In this document: one piece after another, positions 34,701 through 48,100 of the stretch
How positions within the stretch are numbered: the stretch's first letter is position 1
Layout of the letters: every line of letters begins with the position of its first letter
Assembly: GCA_005406025.1 (NCBI GenBank)
Contig: BGZK01000086.1
Coordinates: 434,001-498,000 of the forward strand
DNA from: Eumeta japonica
Lineage: Eukaryota; Arthropoda; Insecta; Lepidoptera; Psychidae
DNA: 64,000 bases
Reading direction: 5' to 3'
Translations under genes and position numbers: made by a program
The notes under the pieces: model-generated
Told to the model about the DNA's origin: nothing
Database searches by the model: none
Seen by the model: only the letters and a program-made list of their open reading frames with translations

Positions 34701-36472
34701 TGCAAGAAAAATAAATCTGTAGGAAGTGGAGCTCGTTAGGTTAATATATCCTTTGAATATTCAGGTCATATTTTATAATATCCTTTTTTGCAATGTTCAC
34801 TTAATAAAAACTTTAAATTTATAAGAGTAAATTTTTCATATCCTCAAAATTTTATTAAACATGAGCACACAAAGCTGCCTAAATGAATTCGCGATCTTAT
34901 ATAGGTGACGAACATGTAAACACAATTTATTTTTATTTTCAATATTGAAAATATGTCTATCACTATTTTTACTTCAAAATTCTTTTTTTAATTTAACTAT
35001 TTCTATGTCTATCATTTAAAGATGTTACGCAGAGATCACATCTCCATTAGATTTATTCTATTTTCATGTTTCTTGTCACACCCAGCTCTTACCGCATTCC
35101 ATAAGCAGAGGGACTATAACTCCATTACGTATAGTATAAAAAACAAAGGTGTTGTATTTTACAGGACGTGGGTGTGATCGCCAGTCGCAACGCGCTGGGC
35201 CCGCTGCCGGCGGCCGCGGTCCGCGCGCAGCTGCCGGCGCTGCTGGGCGGTCCGGCGCCCTTCGTGCGCCTCGGCGTGGCGCTCGCCTTCGACAGACTCC
35301 TGCCCGACGACATTTTAAATGTCATCGCGCACGTCCGCCAAAACGTGAAAACAAAAATAACTAAGAGAATGGTCTTGAGGAGACTCTACAGATACATGTG
35401 TCTGAAAGGCGAAAAATTCGAACTAAATATTTGGATTGAAATGCAAAGCGTAATGCTTGAATTCTGCACGCATTGTGACGAAAAATTATGGGTCTCTCTC
35501 AATGTATTGACCGCCGTTCCGGAGACCGTTAAAGTCGAGTACTGCGCCACCATTTTAAAAATATTTCATTCTGGAAATCTGGAAGTCGCACTGCCGGAAA
35601 GTGTATACGAATGTTTAGAATACGTTAGCGACCATTTGAAGCAAATGAAAGAAACTGAAGTTCTAGACATTTTAGAATATTTCTTTAAAAACGAGTTCAA
35701 TGACAAATACATCGAACCGTTTCTAAATCAAGCAGTCAAAGTAATGATTTTAGCGCGATACCTACTGTTATGCGAAACGGAACAAACACAACGAGAGAGA
35801 ATCGCGAACGTCGGCGAACCATTCCTTTCTACCGTAAAGGATTTGTGGAACAAAAGTCAATTCTTTGGGTACTGCGTGAGAAATTATTTCAATAGCTTCC
35901 TCTCCCATCTGACCTACAGGAAAGCAATTTTGGATTCGCGATACGTCAGCTGCATGCCGATCTTGATATGGATCGTGCAACACATACACACCTACCTGGA
36001 CGTCAAACAGCACTTCGATGTCTATTCGAAGGTCCACCTGACCATGCTGTATTATAAGACGCTGCAGCAAATCGCGGAACACCAGCGCGACGTGCTCTCC
36101 CGGAGCAAGGTCGAAGTGGGCGCGGCCGTGGGTACGGTCTTCGGGCGGCGCTTGGCCCGCGAGCACCGGCAACTTCTCAGCGACTATTTCCCTACCATGA
36201 CCGAGCTGTATGCTCAGCAGGTCGGACACTTCTTCAAGTCGCGCAATTTTGGTACCGGTAGGGTGTTCGAAAGTTTCGTGACGTCTCTCACCGAAAGCTT
36301 AGCGCTCAGCGGGGGAGACTGCGGCGCGTACTTTGCCGCTGTACTCTTTCAAAAGCTGTACGAGATCGGTTTGACGAAGGACATGCGGCAGATTTACGCG
36401 TTCATCGAAAATTCGAAACATCCTCAAACTCAATGTTTCCTGAGCACGTACCCATATCTTCCGATTTCATAA
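31759..36472 (+). CDS. Family copy C, intact two-exon gene for a helix-rich protein of about 1,189 residues
   Basis: Exon 1 is 31759-34020 (754 codons) and exon 2 is 35165-36472 (435 codons plus stop). The ATG follows directly on the acceptor 'cttttttccag'; the same arrangement in copies B and D supports this start. The exons join in phase 0 between ACG (donor gtacgg) and GAC (acceptor 'gtattttacag'). The protein is a chain of amphipathic helices, like HEAT or ARM solenoids, but I cannot name a family. Best conserved between copies are residues 40-110, 245-310 (KATKYIMQKHKDKYLAKPEL and the following ALLHLPTLA), 418-480 (LIILNVLVSKTLKRADYV, SLVRRAAAYSLPDGPW), 754-800 and about 1,050-1,110 (VHLTMLYYKTLQ, LAREHRQLLSDYFPTMTELY). 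No signal peptide, membrane segment, zinc finger or nucleotide-binding loop is seen. Codons are richer in GC than the flanks. It is the only complete copy here; if exon 1 reads through its donor it ends at 34143 after 794 codons. Confidence 0.8.
34021..35164 (+). other. Intron of copy C
   Basis: Donor gtacgg, acceptor 'tttacag'. AT-rich; it includes the perfect hairpin at 34487-34529. No similarity to the corresponding intron block of copies A and B is apparent. Confidence 0.7.
34487..34529. repeat. Perfect 19-bp hairpin in the intron of copy C
   Basis: 'aaaaattcaaaatcgcaaa' and its exact reverse complement 'tttgcgattttgaattttt' around a 5-base loop 'atatc'. Confidence 0.85.
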
Positions 36473-36910
36473 TTATGGTATCTTTAGATAAGACATACGA
36501 GAGTTGGCCGTTTTAAGCTTTCATGCGAGTCGAGGTAACTTCTAAAATCCGTAGTTACATTTCAAGACGACATCGTTAATACTCTTTATAGAAAGCGGCA
36601 GAGACCTTGAAACATAGCTGCCGTTGAGAAATCTCGCAGAACAGTTCATACGATTTGAAGTGCGATAAAATTGTTAGTGACCAGGGTGCACTATTCATGC
36701 ATCCATTATTTAGTGCAAGCGCCCTACGTTTTTCATTTTATTCCTGACGAATATCTTGATGGCTATTAAAAATTCATAATCATAAATTTTCAGGACAATT
36801 TGTAGGGGGTTGAGAATTTCTATGGGGCTACGAGAAACTATTATATATACTTTTTTAGTTTGTTTTAAAAATGTGATATATTATTTTTTTATTTAAATAA
36901 TTGTTTAACC

Positions 36911-36916
36911 AATAAA
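36911..36916 (+). promoter_or_regulatory. Candidate polyadenylation signal of copy C
   Basis: AATAAA in 'taaccaataaaattag', the clearest match downstream of the stop at 36472. AT-rich sequence makes chance matches common. Confidence 0.3.
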
Positions 36917-37752
36917 ATTAGTACAAAGTAATTGGCAAATTGCCTTAAAATTGTAATGACAAATCACGCTAATAATGCAATAGTTACGAGTGTGAAAGAC
37001 GAAGACTGAACGATTTTTCTAAAATGATTGCATAAGTTTTACCAAATATTTCAATTGTTGATTAAATAATTGGAACATAATTTTAATCATAAATCACCGC
37101 CGTGACGTCTCTCCACGAGTCCGTTATTGATAATACTTACATGAACACAGACAATCTAATAATCATTAAATAAAATAATGAAAGTTCGAGTGGTCAGTTT
37201 TATTTATTGGCAAATATTTACAAAACAGAAAGACTTCATTGAAAGAGTTTTCATATGTCCTTCTGTTACCAAAATTATTATCAATCTATAGAGTATCTAT
37301 AGACCAAGATATAGATACCAATCAATAAAAAAGGTTTTTCTTGTTTATACATTTTGTTGCTGTACGTACCTATTATTATTTCCATATGTTATGTGTAATA
37401 GAAAGTTCCTCGACTTCATCAACTTCAGAATACTCTTAATCGTATTTGTGAGGCTATATTTCTCTATTCCAATAAGTATTTTAGTAGAATAATGAAGGAT
37501 TTTTGACATTAAAGCAAATTTTACATTAGAAACGACGATTTCATCAAGGCAGCCTCCTCCACGTCCGATCTGTCGTACCGCTCATGGATGTGACGTAATC
37601 GCGGAACATCCTCAATACCTGCTTTTCCTATTCCAAACTGTAATTTCAGTGTTTGGTGTTACGTTTAGAACCTAATGAATTCAGAGCAGCAACATCATTT
37701 GAAATTTAAAACTGTCACAAAATCGATAGAGGTATCGGCGCTACTCGGTCGA

Positions 37753-37824
37753 TTATGCCAAAGCAGAATACATTCATTATGCCAAAGCAGAATACATTCA
37801 TTATGCCGAAGCAGAATATATTTT
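37753..37824. repeat. Three tandem copies of a 24-bp unit
   Basis: The unit 'ttatgccaaagcagaataca' plus 'ttca' occurs three times; the third copy has g for a in 'gccgaagc' and a changed end. Confidence 0.85.
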
Positions 37825-38719
37825 TCATGTAGAAATTACTCTTATAATATTATAAAATGAATTTTGGAAATGTTAAAATATTGTCTTCTAGCTATTTCCA
37901 TTTGCTTTTGTCAAGTTTAGGTCTTAAGACATGCTAAAAATAATTTGCCAGGCAACTGGATAGATTCGGAATTGTACTTTACAATCAAAACACCTGGTCA
38001 CTGCACACTTTTTTAAATAAGATTTATCTTTACTTGCTGGAAGATTACCCATCACTAAAAAAAGAGAGTTTATTAATGAAACTTACAATATATTAATTCT
38101 GAGGGAGTAAATAATATTCCGTGTTATGAATTGTCAACTTTTTATAAATATTAAATACTTAACGCATATTCTTTGCTTTTGGTACTTTTATATAATCCTT
38201 AAAGTCTAAAAATATTGTGCTGGTTCACCATAGAATTATTCCTTTGCGATTCTTTCTAAAAAGCAGGCTTTAAGCAATAAACAAGCACTCATCTATCAAT
38301 TTCCAGTTTTCAAATATCACCATGCTCATCAGAAAACCATGATTATGTAAGGTTGAAAATTTCATAGAGAGAAAGGTGAAGCAACATATAGAAGTTCAAG
38401 CAAAAACCAAAAGACATGTTATGCACATTTACTTTTAAGTGTGATTATAAATAAGTTATTTTTGAGGTTACAAACGCGTAATTATAACAATCAAACCTAT
38501 GATGTAAACAATTTCTGTCCCGGTAACAAAAATCTGACACTTGCTTCAAAATGACGACGCGGCTGAAGTGGCATAATCAAAGAGAAAATCAGCCCGCAGG
38601 CAGTGTCATTGTGTCGTCTTTCCGTTGTTTTATTCTGTTTAAATTCAGTTTTCATGTGATCGTTTTCGAGTGCAGTGACCTACTTACATTTATATACACA
38701 AATGTTTAATAAATTATTT

Positions 38720-38725
38720 TTTATT
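38720..38725 (-). promoter_or_regulatory. Candidate polyadenylation signal of Nup205
   Basis: TTTATT on the + strand, AATAAA on the transcribed strand, 359 bases past the Nup205 stop codon. No closer exact match was seen. Confidence 0.3.
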
Positions 38726-39083
38726 TGAAAAAATACTATTATATTCACTATTAACTTATATGATTGCTTTTTTTATGGTGGATGTAAAATTGAGTCAGTT
38801 GCCAAAGATGAGGCTTCGAAGGTGCTAATATCCATCGTTTAATATGTGGTCCACTGTCAATTTGCTGGTATATCTATACTCTTCTACTAAACGCCATTGT
38901 GTATCCCTATGAACAACTTAAAATCTTCTAAAAGGGAATTTTCTTAGAAAGCATTTTTTTTGGTGTAAAGTTAATAGCAGTTATAATTTAAATATTCAAG
39001 AACAAACCACTTTGTAGAAAACATTGTATTAACAAAAGATATTACACTCTATCACATAAAACTAAAAATACTGGCAGTCAGGG

Positions 39084-39164
39084 TCAGTGCGACGAGAACT
39101 GAATCATGCTTTTGATGTCTTTGATCAACAGCTCCAGTAGACCGCGCTGCGAAGCCGGCTGGCC
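39084..39164 (-). CDS. Nup205: Nup205 last coding exon
   Basis: Acceptor 'ctatggtgcag', then GQPASQRGLLELLIKDIKSM to the TGA at 39086-39084; phase 0. Confidence 0.85.
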   Translation of the reverse strand, partial: GQPASQRGLLELLIKDIKSMIQFSSH

Positions 39165-42100
39165 CTGCACCATAGTTAAACACAAAGTTGAAATTTCACT
39201 TTTTTTTTTTACCACACTAAAGACATACCCTAGCCATCCATCCAACAGACTAGGATGGATACCCATTTTATATGGAATAAAATATACGCAAAAACCACAA
39301 TTCATGACTCATTGAAATTCGTAAAATCAATATTTTTAATATGGATGGTTTGACTGACTTTAAAGTTTGCCCACCATTAGCTAAAGAAATTAAGTTTCAC
39401 AAAGTGCGGCTCGATTAGGGTTGAACCAAGATTCCGACTTTTAGTCTCGGGCCCTAGCACATTTTGGTCGTCTATTTTACTATATAAACTACTAATATAA
39501 AATGTATATAAATGCAATTCAACTTAGAAATATTTATAAAATTTATAAATATTCTACTCTACATGTTTTATTACATTATTTCTGCAATAACCATTATTTA
39601 GTATGAATTTTAAATTATTCGGAAACATTTGTAATGTCGATCACTCATATACTGTTTTATTACCTTGGCGATGTCCAGTAGTTGATCGGTGAAGCGATCG
39701 TTGAAAACGGCAGCCAATCCGCGCCGCAGCTCGGCCAGACCGGTGGCGCCCCACGCGCCGCGCAGCGCGCCCGCCGGGGACATAGTCGCTGCGACACACA
39801 AATCTATTAGGGACCCCGAACGACTCGGTTGCCATCTCGACATTGGAATTAAAATGACATCGGTCGTAGTATTGCCCTTTGAAATGATTCGGAAAATAAA
39901 AATCACGTTTTATACTCAAAGGACTGGTGAATTTTCTCTTATGAATAAATACAAAATTGAAACATAAACACACGCGCGCACATACATTGCTATTATGCGC
40001 ACTATGAATTCAAAACAACCATTTAGGTAGTACGGATAGCTCAAAAGTTGCAACAATCTGCCAATGTATTTAGTATGATTAAGATTTAAACAAGTATTTT
40101 TTAAAACTATTTGCTGTAAAAAATTAGTATTTTGTAAGTTTGATTTTCAAATAGTGTGACTATATACTTCACAATAAATTATATAAATATGTTTATGTGT
40201 AATTTAAATTTCTTTATAACACAGATATTTTATCATTGTCATGTTGCTAAAATTTTATAGTATTTTAAAATTAAATGTATTTGATACGAATTTGTTATTC
40301 TACATAGATATTACAGTTGTTTGGAATTTAGGAGACAATGTTTCTGCTGATGATTGTTACTTTTGTGCAAACTCTAAGAAAAGTTAAAATATTTGTACCT
40401 GATTAAAAAACTTATAAAAGCAAAAACTTATTTAACATAATGTGTATACCAACTGTATACAATTCTTTTCCAAAAAATTTTGCAAAATTTTGGAATGATC
40501 ACAAAAAAGTTACTATCTTGCCACTAAAGTAATTTTATTTTTGAGACAGCGAGCATTTTGACCATGATTTTACATTCTAAATTATTACTCTTTATGGAAT
40601 TTCAAAAAATATGACCTGGAGAGACTAAACTTAAGTAGTATATTTAGAATGATTCATTTTTAATCAGGAATGAAAAAAATAAAGCTTATATTCACGAGAT
40701 TTTGAAAATTTCTCAATTTCGAACTCAGTTGATAAGATTAGAATTATTACAAATGACCTCTTGTATTACTTCCTTCAAGAAACAGGTGGATTTTACTTGT
40801 CATCCTTTACACATATACACCTTATATATATATACACAAATGTACACTTCATTCAGAAGATAATTAAAAAAGTGCATGAACTGACTGTCATCGAATCCAT
40901 TGTGGGCCGACACCGCATCGACGCTGCGCCGTAGATAGACGTGCAAATGTACCCACACCAGATGCAAGCCCAGTTCTACGGCCATCCTGCAGCGCGCCGC
41001 ATCCCTCCGGCGCGCCCTCTCGCGCCGCCGCAACAGCGACACCAGGAGGGCTCTCGTCTCACTAGGGCTGCCGTTGGCGACGCCGCTCGTGTACTGCACC
41101 TCGCTAGGTAGTAGCTTTTTCATGTCTGTAAAAGTAATAATTGGATTTATAAAAATTTATATCTTGCAAATGCGCGAAGTAGGAAAATAACACAAATTTC
41201 ACAAGATAACTAACCTTCAGGTAAAAAAATTATTTGAAAGTAACTACAAGCCAAAATGATATTGACAAATAAGCTTATAAATTGTAAGAACACACACTTT
41301 TTTAGCCATGCAATCTTCAATATACATTTATTTAAAAGTTTTTTTGTTGGTTATAAATATATTAAATACGAAATGATCTCCCGCCCGCTCAGGCGAATAC
41401 AAAATATGCTTGATTTTTTATTTATTAAAACCATTACCCAAAAAAATAACTTGGTACAAATAAACTTACCGTCTATAGTCATGGCTGGCACGGAGCGCCA
41501 CTGATGTGCAACAGTGGCCAAAAGCTTGCTTTGCGCGCCGCATGCCACCACCATGTTCTGAACTAGCTGTACTATTGCCTGTTCGATGAATCAAAAAAAG
41601 AAAATTGAACTAAAAATATAAACCTATAACGTAATAGGTTACATTATTATAAATTTCATATTATTACACATGTAATTCTTTTGTAATGAGGAGTGACATG
41701 AAAATAAGAATATATTTAATGGCACACATCATTAAAAAACAAGTAATAGATAAATTTGTACATATTCTTTACCAAACTATTTGCACATAATCATAAAATA
41801 CGCCATAAACGCATCTAAAATATAAACCATATTTATATATATAAAACATTTATGTCACCATATAAAATAATCTTTAACATGGACAACATTAAGTAGGGAT
41901 AGTAGAATAAGTGACGATTGAGAAAATAATAGTTTTTTATTATTTTTCCATCAGTTTGACAATAAGCAAAAACTACTAAGTATATTTTGACAAAATTTTG
42001 TATGTTAATTTATGCCATAGGCCACAACATATGGAATGTAAGTCACATTGAGACTTTATCTATTTATTGCTCAATATTCTGGTTGAATTTGACACAAAAA

Positions 42101-45100
42101 GCAAACTTTCAAGTTCATGCCAGGGATTCTTAAGCATCTGAAGAATTTAAGTGCTCCTATCAGACAATCTGCTAATTATAAAAGTGATAGTTATAAAAGA
42201 AAATGATAATAACCCCACAGTGCGGAGTGCGATTGGCGTCGTCGGGTGCAGCGCTGAGCGCGGGCCGGAATAGGGCGCGTCCGCTGCCCTTCTCAAGGAT
42301 GTTGCGCGCATACGTTAGCAAATTGCACACGATCTACGCAAATAATGGATGTGAAAGGCCATATTTTCCATTTGAATAATACTGTAACTGAGAAAATATG
42401 CAACAATGATTATGGTACCTTTTAATATCATAATACATCTAATATTAAACATTTGTTTAGGAGAATAATAAGTTTCTATGATTTGATATTATTAGCAATC
42501 AGAATCCAAAAATGTTCAGGAAATAAATTAGGTCAATCCATCATATATACACTATTCAATTATTATATATTTACTTATTTATTAATGTAATAAATATTCA
42601 TTACAATTATTTTTTTAGACTTTAGTTTAATGAAATTTCTAATGTCTGTAAAATAAACTGCTTTACCACGATACACAAATACAATGATCTATCTGAAACT
42701 CACGATACTTACAGATCGAAGCCTCCATATTACTAATCAGAATGTTGAAAAAAAGAAAATGTGTTTTTAATGACCTTATAGTAGACATGCGGCTCGTCCC
42801 GCTGCCGCTCTCCGTCGGGCTGCAGGATGACGGCGCCGGCCCCCACGCTGAACCTCGGTATGAGCGCTAACATCAGGGTTTGGAGGCGGCAAGCCCCCGC
42901 CGCGCCGGCCGTGCCCTCGCCCAGCACAGAGTCCCGCTCCATAGCGGCCCACACCTCTCGATTCGAGGAGCGCGCGATCACCGACGTTATCGCTTCCAAC
43001 TCGATCAATAACCCGGACGGCGAGTTTGGATGTGCGGCCCTGTAGTTTTTAAATTATAGGTGAACTTTGAAATCCCTCTTGACAGAACAAAGCATAATTT
43101 AATATTCTACAGTTATTGCAGGGAGACTCGACCTTTGCATTTGTGTGAGTGCATGCCGAGTGTAGAATGTCAAACTGCCCAGTGCTGCGGCGCGCCGAAA
43201 GTTACTCCTATATATAGTATAAGACTAACTTTCGTTTGCTATTTCGCCGGCGTAGATAAAACAAATAAAATGGGCGATCTCTCTTTCAATCATAATTGGA
43301 ATCCTGATCCTGGTTCTAAATATAATTCCGATTTAACCGCCTTCCCAATTTTGGTTTTATTCTCTTGAAATATCTTAATGTTTTATGATATGAGCAAGTT
43401 TAATACAATGTAATTATATTTCTCAACAGTCAATTCTTGCTTTAAGAACTGTACAGTCTATAAAATAAAACCAACTCAAATAATATTTATTTAACAAACA
43501 TTAAATCTAGTAGCCTCATGACGCAACGCAGACAATGCAAATGAATTCAATTAACAAAATGAAATTAATACCCAATATATACCTAAGTGCGAAGAAATAC
43601 CTAAGTACGATGTCGATGGCGTCCATGTGGCTCAAAAGTAGGTGCGTGACATGCATGACGCAGCTGTGGTTCTGCGAGCCGAGTGTCGTCAGCAACGCAT
43701 CGCACAGCGCCAGTGCGGGTATCAGCATTTGACGGTATCTGGAGAAATTGTAAGGCACATTAAAATCAGTCACGTTAAATTACGAAAAAATTGCATATTA
43801 CATTACATAGAACCAGATGGACGAAGTTGTATAAAGATGATAGTATATTTTCAAGTCTATTCCCTATAAAAAAGTATAAGGAAACCTCGTTTACATATAT
43901 TTTTAATAGATATGAATAGTCTTATGGCATTCATTACTTATTTATTGTGATTTCATTATTCAATTCTCATATTTTATATACAAATAAATTCAAGATAATT
44001 TTTCATCATATTTTCTTTACATTTAATCATAATATACAGGCCATTTTGTTCAATAACTTGTTGCCATTTTGTAGGTAGTGACATAATCCCATTGCCTGTA
44101 GAAAGTTTGGAACTTCAGATAAAAAAAAACTGCGACAAGAAGTTTTAAGAGTCCTCTCTTTATGTTAACCTAACACTACCTTAAGATTTCTAAAGAGTCC
44201 AAAACAGATGAAAATCTGAGGGTGCAAGGTCATGGCTATATATATGGTGGATGCATTAACACTTCCCAACCAAACTTTTTTCAATATTTGCTGAGTGGCT
44301 AAAGATGTGTATGGCCTGGCATTATCATGGTGAAAAACCACACCCTTTTTGTTGATTAATTGCTGCCGTTTTTTCTTTACTTTTTACTTAAGTCTCATCA
44401 TTTGTTGCCAGTAGATATCTGTATTGATGGTTTTGCCCAGCTGTAAAAGCTCATAATGAATAATGCCCTTCCAATCTCTCCATACACATAGCATCAAAAT
44501 ATTGCAAGTTAATCTCGGTTTCGCTATAGTCTGTGGAGCTTGCTTGCCTGCCTTTTAATCATGATTTTTTTCGCACATTCTTGTCGTAGGTAATCCATTA
44601 TCGAGCACTGTTTTGTGGTCAATCAATCCCTAGCTTTTCAACTATGTCGTAAGAACTAAGATGTCGATCTTGCTCCATTTTTCCCAAAATGGCATTGATT
44701 TTATCTGTAACAGATCGACCAGAGCGAGGTTCATCTTTGACATCAAAATTACCGGACTGAAAAAGCTTGAACCAGTTTTGTGCTACTCATACCAACACAG
44801 CATTGGGTCCATAAACGTCACAATTTTTTTAGTGGCTTGTGTCGTTTTTTTTCACTTTTTTGTTAAAACTTCAAAATGTATCGAATTCCTACATTAGATT
44901 CACTCATTTTTGTGAACAGAAAAACAATAGAAATATCTCGGGGCATCATTTTCACTTTTAATTTTTTCTGTTTAATTTTTAATTTGGTCTGGTGAACTAG
45001 CCAGATATAAACAGCACCACCAAAGAGATTTTACTACAATTTTTACTTATAAAACACTACAAAACATTTCTCGACTTAATATATTCAATTTTACAATCAA

Positions 45101-48100
45101 AACTTAAAACTAGCGCCACTTTTCCTAGAATTTTGATTATGCTTAAAGATTAGAGAATACCTGGTAGCGACAGAAGGCACAAATTCTGTATCCTCGGCCG
45201 CTTTTCCTGTGTGTATATCGGGATGGCAATCCAGTGATTTCATGTTCGCTAGGCATGCGAGCGCGCCCTGCGCTAATACCGTCTCTGCACCCATTCTAGT
45301 ACTTGCTATCTTCATCAGTAAAGCCATCTTGGATTCATAGACGTACAAAACACGTAAAGACTTTGGAGAGGGTTCTAAAGCCTAAAAATAACATAGAAAT
45401 ACTTACACTATTCATATATTATGTATAAAGTATTTATTTTCTATTTATATGACACTTGAGTATCCAAATATGAAATGTATTGATCCACATACTAAAAAAA
45501 TACATGTTTTTAAATGCAAGATCCGGCTCCAAAGACCAAAGATGATAATAAAAATGAAAATTCTAGACAATCTACATTAAAACTATACACGTTTACCTCT
45601 CTAAGTCCTTCGTCATCTTGTAGTAGACTGTCTATCAAGTTCCTTAAATATCCCTGATTTGTCAGAGTGTTCATCCATTCTGTATGTGGATATATTTCTA
45701 TTAAAGTATCTAAACAACTCAAAGCTACCATACGGCAAACATCATGTCCAGCGCCTATACAGTCGCCACATACGACACTGCACAAATTGTTACCGAAACC
45801 ACTTATAACATCTACAGCCATGAACTTCAAAGAGGATTCATTTTTATTAACTTTCGCCTTAGAGCTGTCCAATCGACTGACATATGTATCGCTCATCTCA
45901 TCTTCTTCCGGTTCAGCCGAGCTGCTCTTCAAGTTGACTATATTCAAATAGTTCAAAAGAGCGCCATAAAGATTCACTCTCATCTTCTGTGTTGAACCAC
46001 CGGAAATTAGGATCCAACTTAAGATCTTGTGTAAAATGAATTTGAGAGTCAAAGATTTACTTTGCATTAACTGACTGGATGGACCGAAGAAAGACAATTC
46101 AAACTCGGCTATTTTTAAACTAGAATCTCTCTTTTGTAGTATGTAACAGTGCCTTAAATTGACTAGTAATAGAAGTACAGTGCCTGATGCCAGGTTTCCT
46201 AACTGAGGCAGAACTTCAGCGGGGGATATTTTATTTAATAGATCTTGAAGTATATTCAAAATTAGGTTCTTTTTCGATTCCAAGTTGAGCATATCTTGAG
46301 GCGCTACACAGAATAGTATTTCCGTAAGTTGTCTCCATGAATCATAATAGTGTGTCAATGTTGCTGCCAAATTGCGCTGCCTATTCACTTCAGTCACGTA
46401 ATTTAAAACCTGAAAATAATTAAAATAAAATGAATACACTGATTCATCAATCATATCAAATAGCAGAAACCAAAATCCTCATAATTTCACTATATTTGTC
46501 AGTTATGTCAGAAATTTATTTGCTATCTTTAAATCAGTTCTGAACAAATTTCTTATACAAGTGTGTTATGTACCATACTACACTTCTATGTACATTATAT
46601 TACAGTACATATTATAATGTGTTTCTTAACATATTAGATGGGGGAAATATTTTTTTGTATTGTATAAATAAAAAGTTGCAGTACAATCTCTTTGGTTGTG
46701 CTGTTTATATCTGGCTAGATTTGATAGCATCAAATAGATGGCATTTAAAAAAAACGAAAAGTGAAAATGGTGTCCCAAGATTTTTCTATCCACAAAAATT
46801 AGTGAATCTAATGCAGAAATTCGATACATTCTAAAGTTTTATTACAAAACAGAGAAAAAATCGACACAAGCCGCGAAAAAATTTGTGACGTTTATGGCCC
46901 TAATACAGTGTCGGTAAAAGTAACATAAAACTCGTTCAAGAGTTTTCAGTCTGGTACCTTTGATGTCAAAGTTGTACTTCGCTCTGGTCGACCTGTCACG
47001 GATAAAGTCCATGCCAATTTGAAAAAAAGTAGAGCAAGATCAACATATTAGTTTTTACGATATAGCTGAAGAGCTAAGGATTAACCACAAAACAGGTTTG
47101 ACCTGTTTGAAAAAGCTGCATATAAAAACGGCTCAATATTTGGGCCCCCCACAAACTCACTAAAAGAAGTCTAATAAATTGTGCACTCATTTGTGATTCT
47201 CTACCGATACATAATGAAATTGAACCGTTTTTGAAAAGAATGATCACTGGTGATGAAAAATGCACTACCTACGGCAAGAACGTGTGAAAGAGATCATGGT
47301 CAAAAGGTAAACAAGCTCCATAGACCATAGCGAAACCCGGAAAGCTATTAATTAACAATAAGTTGATGCTATATGTACAGTGAGATTGGAAGGGCATTAT
47401 TCATTATGAGTTTTTACTGCCAGGAAAACCATCAGTTCGGATTTCCACTGCCAACAGCTGATGAGACTCAAGCAAAAAGTAGAGAAAATACAGCCGGGAT
47501 TGATCAACAGAACATGGGTATGGTTTTTCGCCATGATAACGCCAGACCAAACACATTTTTAGCCACTCAGCAAATATTGAGGGACTGGTTGGGAAGTCTT
47601 AATGCATCCACCATATAGCCCTGACTTTGTACCCTTAATTTTCACTTATTTCAGTCTCTTCAGAATTCTTTAGGTAGTGTTAGGTTAACAAATAAGAGAA
47701 AACTGTCAAAACTATTTGTCGCAGTTTTTTGATTAGACGTCCCAAAATTTCTACACCAATGGGATTATGTCATTACCTACAAAATGGTAACAAATTGCTC
47801 AAAAAAATCGCATCCATATATTATCATTAAATGTATTTAAAATATGATAAAAAATTATCTTGAATTTATATATAAAATATGAAAAAACTTTTCCCCAACT
47901 TTGTAGTTAGATAAGTATATTATATATGTAAATTACCTTCTCTATTTCCATCTGCACAAGGTTTCTCTGCGGCGTGGTGGCCTGCAAAGCTGCCAGCTCG
48001 CGCACCAGAAGCGCGTGGACGCGAGTAACATTGATACGTTTCCCGCCCAGACCTACATTGAAACAAATGATAATATCTTATTTTTTAATAATTATTATTT

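Larger units (their letters stand above)
36473..39083. other. Intergenic between convergent genes C and Nup205
   Basis: It holds the 3' ends of two genes pointing at each other. A possible AATAAA for copy C is at 36911-36916, 439 bases after the stop. On the minus strand a possible AATAAA for Nup205 is at 38725-38720. A short triple repeat is at 37753-37824. No coding sequence is supported. Confidence 0.6.

Noticed and set aside
35149..35364. Alternative frames on both strands over the GC-rich start of exon 2 of copy C
   Set aside because: GC-rich coding sequence gives long open shadows; only the frame shared with copies A and B is conserved.
39415..39470. tRNA-like piece on the minus strand with 'ggttcaaccc' similar to a B box
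   Set aside because: No A box at the right distance and the arms do not pair; at most a relic of a tRNA-derived short element.
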